This document shows, piece by piece, positions 14,204-18,440 of a stretch of DNA of 18,440 nt (position 1 is the stretch's first letter; every line of letters begins with the position of its first letter). Source of the stretch: a bacterium (GTDB lineage: Bacteria; Patescibacteriota; Microgenomatia; UBA1400; PJMF01). Below the pieces are notes generated by a model that searched no databases, was not told the DNA's origin, and saw nothing but the letters and a program-made list of their open reading frames with translations. The DNA is taken from NCBI GenBank assembly GCA_900299155.1, contig OMIS01000093.1, positions 1 to 18,440 on the forward strand, in the 5' to 3' direction. Made by a program: the position numbers and the translations under genes.

Positions 14204-17200
14204 TTAGTCTACTTCTTTCCAATCCACGGTGGCCTTTTGTAAGAATTGAGGTGAGTTAATCATAAAATCAGGGCGGTAAATAAATAAGTCTGTAGGTGAG
14301 GTATTATTAAGTGCTCTTCGGGCTCCACCATCATCGAACTTGCGCTCTAAGTTCACTCCGTTCAAGCCCACAAAGGTGCCTGCTCCTACAAATTTGTAGT
14401 CGCTTGGAGAGTCAATCCCAGAATTTTTACTTTGAATTACCAAGAAGTTTGAAGCAATATAGACCCCTTCTACAATTGGTGTGTTGAATGATGCTACACT
14501 TGTCTCATCATCATAGCCGTATCCTAAGTCTGGGTTAAATGTAATATTGCCTTTGCTAATAAATGCGAGGAATCCTCCATTTGTTACTTTAATCAAACCT
14601 TGTTGTGTAGCTGGCAGGTGATCACTGCTTGGACCAGTGAACGTTAAGTTGCCTGGCACAAAGACCACCCAGCGCTCTCCAGCTGGTACATTCCATTTCC
14701 CAGAACTATCACCCAGATTTACTGTTAAATCTCCAGTCACCCAGACTACTTTTTCACCATTACTGCCCAGATCTCTGTAGTTTGAACCGAAAGCGGTCTG
14801 CAACTCTGCAGCCGTAGTAATATTGGCACTGATTTGAGTAGCTGGACCAGAAGGATTTGCGGGGACTGGGAGATCACTGTTTACAAGGAAGTAACTGTAG
14901 TTCTCTAAAGTAGGTGCAAAGTTTGAGGATGTATTGGCGGCATATGGGTTGCTGTAGGCAGCATTGAATATGTTTACATTAGCGGAATAGAATCCACCAG
15001 CACTTTCAACTACTCCATTACTAATCGGCACACCTGCTGAGTTGGCCTGTGTACTAATATTTGCAATAATTCCTCGAGTACAACCGACGCCGCTGGTACA
15101 GGCATCAGGAGAGTTTGATGTAATCTTATTTTTGCCAAAGACATTTCCGCCCCAGGTTTGCCACCAGGCACTATTGGAAAGGTCAATTAACTGTACATAG
15201 AAATTAACATTCTGTTGTGGCACATACGTTTGGCCTCCTCCACTACTTGGTTGACAGGTAAATGCATCTCCGTTTACACGATTGCATGCTGCGCAAATAT
15301 ATGATGCATTGGATGGTGTTGTAGTGAGCTTTAATTGCGGAACCAAACTCTTTCCCCAGTACTGTGGTAAGAATGGTAGCCATGAGCTAAAGTAATTTGA
15401 TCCACTGAAGTAGCCTTTGGATGCATCTCCATTGGGTATACTTTGACTTTGGAAGTATGGCACTTGGTCATTTGTATCAGTGACGACAACTTGAGAAGCA
15501 TTGGTCAATGCAGGGTATATGCCGCTGCCAATATCACTACCCCCAGAACATTGATTGGTGGTGACTGCTTTAATTTGACCACTTATGCCACTAATTAAAT
15601 CATAGTTGTTATAAGCCACTGAAGCTTGAGGGGTGCCACAGGTAATGTTATTGGCGCGTACCGCTGTGGTCAGCTTCCAACCTTGATCTGCCAGTGTATT
15701 AACTGTTGTAGTATAGGTTTGTTGCCCAATCACTGCAGGGACTTTCTTATAGTAAATATCACTTGCACCAGCTGTATATGCAGTTTCTACTGCAGTGATA
15801 TCTGCATACTTGTTTTGTGGGTAGGTAAAGACATCAAAGTTATCTGTCTTGTCTGCTTCAGAAATTGTCCATCCGACGTTGTATGAAAAGTTTGGTGCTG
15901 ACTTAGAATTCATATCTTCAGAACGATATGGATCCGTGATGGTGATAGTGCCTGGAGGTCCAAACTGGGTCCCAGCAGCACATCCTGTTGGATTACCACA
16001 GCCATCATCATATGCAGAAGCTGCACAAACGTTGTTACATTGTGGCTTGCAGGAAACTGTTAGTGTGGCATGATCATGAGGATTTAATGAATCAAGCTCG
16101 CAATCCTTGTAGCTGCCACAATTTACTGATCCACCATTGGTGCTACACAGTGGATTGCCTGAACAATTGGAATTACTAGTCGGATCTGTTGGGGCTGGTT
16201 GCCCTGGAATGGCAGCAGCTGGTGCTACATCACAGAAAACATGATAATTGCCTGTATCCAAGATACTGAGGCCACTCACAACTGCCGCTGTATTTGTAAC
16301 TTCCACAGACATACTACAAGCATTTTCGCTATTGGTAAAACAGTTAGTTGCTGGAGTAGCTGAATCCTCGAGTTTATAGTAGTATTTGCCACCTGACAGT
16401 ACTTCTACGAATCCCTGAGGCAGTAAACCAGTCAATTGTGTGAAGTCTGTTTTAGCAAGCCAGAGATGAGCTCGCTCGTAGATAGGTGGTGCATACTCAG
16501 TTGATTCTCCCACTACATGTGCCACAAAACCCTCATGAGAATCTATATTTAGATTTGAAGTTAATATGTCGGGGTTAGAGTATGGTGCTTCAAGTTGGAC
16601 GGTGCAGCGTTCTGCCACTTTTGTAGCGGATAACTCTATCACAATAAGGTTCCCACCTTTTTCAGGATTAAACCTGAAGGTACAAGTCCCATCAGCATTT
16701 GAAGTAGCTGAAATTGCACTATATTCTTGTGGAGCGCGGTCAATTTCTTGTTTCCCCCACCACCGGACATCAGCACATGAATGATTTGTGGGAGGCGTTA
16801 AGGTAATCACTGACTGTAGGCTGCTTGTTTGATCATAGTGATCCCATGCTTGGTATGCTGCACTCCAGTATCCCTCATATCTCAAATCTGCCCAAGTATT
16901 TGGGTCAGCCTCCTCAAGTAGCGGTACAATAGATTCATGATAACTGGGTACAGTTTCTGGTCCATCCTGAGGTTGTGCAAATAATCCCCAGCAGCCATCC
17001 CTATCTGTAGTAGGTAATAGATCTGGTGAACTGCCACAAGATCCAGACATGTTAGTGTAGTAGTAATCACCACAGGTCTTTTGGTTTTTGAGTGGTTTGC
17101 CTGTCCCTCCATCAGAATAGGCATATCCTGCCGAACAAAAATGATTTGACCATGCCAGTCCGTGTGCAGGTGTAGCTGGAATGTTGCTCCCCACACCATC

Positions 17201-18004
17201 TCCACAGCTATTCGTATAGGTATACCATCCAGAAGGATTTGTAGAGACTACAAGCTTCATATTGGGGTCAATTTTATTTTTAGTCTTATCAAAAGTAGTT
17301 ACTCCACCAGATTCATATGGGCGATACTGCTGGAAGTATCCCTGAGAATCAGTTTCCTGGACAGACCAGTTTATGCCATATAGAGGATCATTTGTTTGAG
17401 TCCCTTTCCACGCAGTGGTGCCAGTAGGTCCTTCTGGAGAAACGACGCGAACCCATACATTGGCTTTGCTATAAGAGGAAATTGAATTACATCCACCGCA
17501 ATCCCCGCAGCAATTCCCAGGTGGCACACACCCACCGTCTGGACAGCAAGTGTATCCGAATTGACATCCACAAACTGGAGCTGGTGGAGGTGGCACTGCA
17601 GGAGGTGTTGATGGTTGTGGTGCGTTACTTGGGACTGGAGCTGGGACAATCACTGGAGGTGGGTAGTACAAGTTACAGCTGCCACCATCAGGTTGCCAGG
17701 TAATACTACCTTCATTTAAACATCCTGCCCCACAACCTGGTTTCCCAGGAGTAATACAACTCTTAGTATCACGAGCAACTACTACTTCTTTGCTCTTACA
17801 GCAATCTGTGCACAAGCAATAACTATCACTACTGCATTCTTCTCCGTCGCGAAGTCCACCCTCACATCTTGTTTCAATACCCATTTTTTTGCAGTTTATA
17901 CTACCAGTACACATTTGAGCACTAACCTGTGGTGTGATGAAGGTAAATATACTAACAAATAATGCTGCAGTAACTAATAGTATTTTATAAATATTAATTT
18001 TCAC
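14204..18004 (-). CDS. Giant secreted cysteine-rich multidomain protein, candidate pilus-associated adhesin (paralog 2)
   Basis: Unrecognised 1266-residue protein starting at GTG 18004. The signal peptide has a hydrophobic core at about 8-24 and is likely cut after Ala29 ('VSAQ'). Residues 31-110 are cysteine-rich ('CLCTDCCKSKE', 'CGAGC'), 113-145 is a proline-rich linker, and 145-172 is a second cysteine cluster ('CGCQFGYTCC', 'GNCCGDCGGC'). Several beta-rich segments follow (about 175-640). From about 651 the order matches the 9752-12973 protein: cysteine motif ('CKPQCNNVCAAS'), fibronectin-like segment (about 685-786, 'AYTAGASDIYY' against 'AYTAGAQDVVF'), 'AWWQTWGGNVFG' near 946, and the strand-rich C-terminal module ending 'YRPDFMINSPQFLQ'. 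GTGA overlap with the upstream stop shows translational coupling. No membrane anchor is seen after the signal peptide, so it is released or held by partners; a pilus-tip or surface adhesin is inference from context. Confidence 0.85.
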   Translation of the reverse strand: MKINIYKILLVTAALFVSIFTFITPQVSAQMCTGSINCKKMGIETRCEGGLRDGEECSSDSYCLCTDCCKSKEVVVARDTKSCITPGKPGCGAGCLNEGSITWQPDGGSCNLYYPPPVIVPAPVPSNAPQPSTPPAVPPPPAPVCGCQFGYTCCPDGGCVPPGNCCGDCGGCNSISSYSKANVWVRVVSPEGPTGTTAWKGTQTNDPLYGINWSVQETDSQGYFQQYRPYESGGVTTFDKTKNKIDPNMKLVVSTNPSGWYTYTNSCGDGVGSNIPATPAHGLAWSNHFCSAGYAYSDGGTGKPLKNQKTCGDYYYTNMSGSCGSSPDLLPTTDRDGCWGLFAQPQDGPETVPSYHESIVPLLEEADPNTWADLRYEGYWSAAYQAWDHYDQTSSLQSVITLTPPTNHSCADVRWWGKQEIDRAPQEYSAISATSNADGTCTFRFNPEKGGNLIVIELSATKVAERCTVQLEAPYSNPDILTSNLNIDSHEGFVAHVVGESTEYAPPIYERAHLWLAKTDFTQLTGLLPQGFVEVLSGGKYYYKLEDSATPATNCFTNSENACSMSVEVTNTAAVVSGLSILDTGNYHVFCDVAPAAAIPGQPAPTDPTSNSNCSGNPLCSTNGGSVNCGSYKDCELDSLNPHDHATLTVSCKPQCNNVCAASAYDDGCGNPTGCAAGTQFGPPGTITITDPYRSEDMNSKSAPNFSYNVGWTISEADKTDNFDVFTYPQNKYADITAVETAYTAGASDIYYKKVPAVIGQQTYTTTVNTLADQGWKLTTAVRANNITCGTPQASVAYNNYDLISGISGQIKAVTTNQCSGGSDIGSGIYPALTNASQVVVTDTNDQVPYFQSQSIPNGDASKGYFSGSNYFSSWLPFLPQYWGKSLVPQLKLTTTPSNASYICAACNRVNGDAFTCQPSSGGGQTYVPQQNVNFYVQLIDLSNSAWWQTWGGNVFGKNKITSNSPDACTSGVGCTRGIIANISTQANSAGVPISNGVVESAGGFYSANVNIFNAAYSNPYAANTSSNFAPTLENYSYFLVNSDLPVPANPSGPATQISANITTAAELQTAFGSNYRDLGSNGEKVVWVTGDLTVNLGDSSGKWNVPAGERWVVFVPGNLTFTGPSSDHLPATQQGLIKVTNGGFLAFISKGNITFNPDLGYGYDDETSVASFNTPIVEGVYIASNFLVIQSKNSGIDSPSDYKFVGAGTFVGLNGVNLERKFDDGGARRALNNTSPTDLFIYRPDFMINSPQFLQKATVDWKEVD

Positions 18005-18440
18005 TCAGCCTTCTTTAAAATAATTGGATATTTCTTACTTATAACTGAAGCTTTGGTGATTTCAAATCCAAAGTCTTGCGCGTCACTGTAATTAGGTATA
18101 TGTGAATTATCATCCAAATATTTTTGATACTCACTAGCATAGAGAATCCCAGCTAAGTAGTTTTGAATTACTTCAAATTGGAAATCACCTTGATTTGCCT
18201 GAATACTAGGATCTACATATATATTAAAATGATCCACAACAAACTTCTCAGGAAATCTGAATCCACTAGTATATTTACCTTGCTTAATAAATGGTACGTC
18301 AGCATCCTCTGGATTGTTAGTTATAGTTATAATTATGGCTTTATCTTTATCCGCAAGGTTTTGTACTCTGCTAAAAAATTCATCAGATCTAGGAAAATCA
18401 CTTGAAGGCTTGAAAGAAAATTCAGTGTTATTACTTATAA
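18001..18440 (-). CDS. Hypothetical protein, 5' end cut by window edge
   Basis: The minus-strand frame is open from the right edge to TGA at 18003-18001, giving 146 visible residues; an internal GTG at 18237 is not needed as a start. I do not recognise the family. The visible part is mixed and soluble-looking: 'KAIIITITNNPEDA' (a beta strand followed by a turn), 'GFRFPEKFVVDHFNIYVD', a helix-like 'EVIQNYLAGILYASEYQKYL', and a lysine-rich end 'KKYPIILKKAE'. No cysteines and no membrane segment are seen in this part, unlike its downstream neighbour. The stop overlaps the GTG start of the giant protein gene (GTGA), so the two are translationally coupled, and the operon extends beyond the window. 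Confidence 0.7.
   Translation of the reverse strand, partial: ISNNTEFSFKPSSDFPRSDEFFSRVQNLADKDKAIIITITNNPEDADVPFIKQGKYTSGFRFPEKFVVDHFNIYVDPSIQANQGDFQFEVIQNYLAGILYASEYQKYLDDNSHIPNYSDAQDFGFEITKASVISKKYPIILKKAE

Noticed and set aside
16882..17649. Two other minus-strand frames (107 and 92 codons) inside the giant protein gene
   Set aside because: Same-strand shadows in another frame; the His/Gln-rich translation is an out-of-frame reading of the Pro-rich linker and neighbouring repeats.
1..18440. tRNA, rRNA, CRISPR array, insertion sequence or phage genes
   Set aside because: Looked for on both strands; no cloverleaf-like gene, regularly spaced repeats, transposase or integrase motifs were seen, and almost all sequence is accounted for by coding regions.

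Overview
The window is one type IV pilus (T4P) locus flanked by two edge-truncated genes. I read it as a Candidate Phyla Radiation (Patescibacteria) genome, possibly of the Microgenomates or WWE3 kind. This taxonomic call is inference. It rests on the compact PilB-PilT-PilC-PilD set, on a pilin with the 'PVEQINRGRDTG' type of helix, on several small cysteine-containing G-type pilins, on the lack of a secretin gene, and on very large secreted proteins of unknown family beside the pilus genes. TGA ends several genes here (pilD, the convergent pilin, the right-edge gene) and no gene reads through it. This argues against the UGA-glycine code of Gracilibacteria and Absconditabacteria.

Layout. At 1-277 (minus) lies the start of a gene resembling the DNA polymerase III delta' clamp-loader subunit, cut by the window edge. 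A 32-base gap with a likely promoter separates it from the divergent plus-strand pilus machinery: pilB (310-2334), pilT (2344-3399) and pilC (3415-4617). A separately promoted pilin follows (4694-5317) and ends in a strong intrinsic terminator. Only 19 bases later comes pilD (5383-6195), tightly followed by a membrane-anchored protein with a PKD-like domain (6197-7159). After another promoter-like gap comes a packed set of four pilin-like genes: two G-type (7227-7643, 7652-8056), one H/FimT-type (8060-8599) and one I/PilV-type (8613-9113).

From 9186 to the right edge everything is on the minus strand and converges on the pilin set at an intrinsic terminator (about 9156-9182). In transcription order: an unknown gene cut by the edge (18440-18001), a 1266-residue secreted cysteine-rich protein (18004-14204, start overlapping the previous stop as GTGA), a membrane-anchored propeller-like protein (14119-12977), a 1073-residue secreted protein (12973-9752), and a J/PilW-type minor pilin (9734-9186). 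The two giant proteins are paralogous over roughly their last 600 residues.

How they may work together. PilB extends and PilT retracts a pilus assembled on PilC. PilD processes all six prepilins. The G/H/I/J-type minor pilins would prime assembly at the tip. Because the J-type pilin shares an operon with the two giant secreted proteins and the propeller protein, I propose these form a pilus-tip or cell-surface adhesion complex, playing the part PilY1 plays elsewhere. That is the most interesting hypothesis in the window. No tRNA, rRNA, CRISPR array, insertion sequence or origin was seen, and no stretch over 300 bases lacks a gene.
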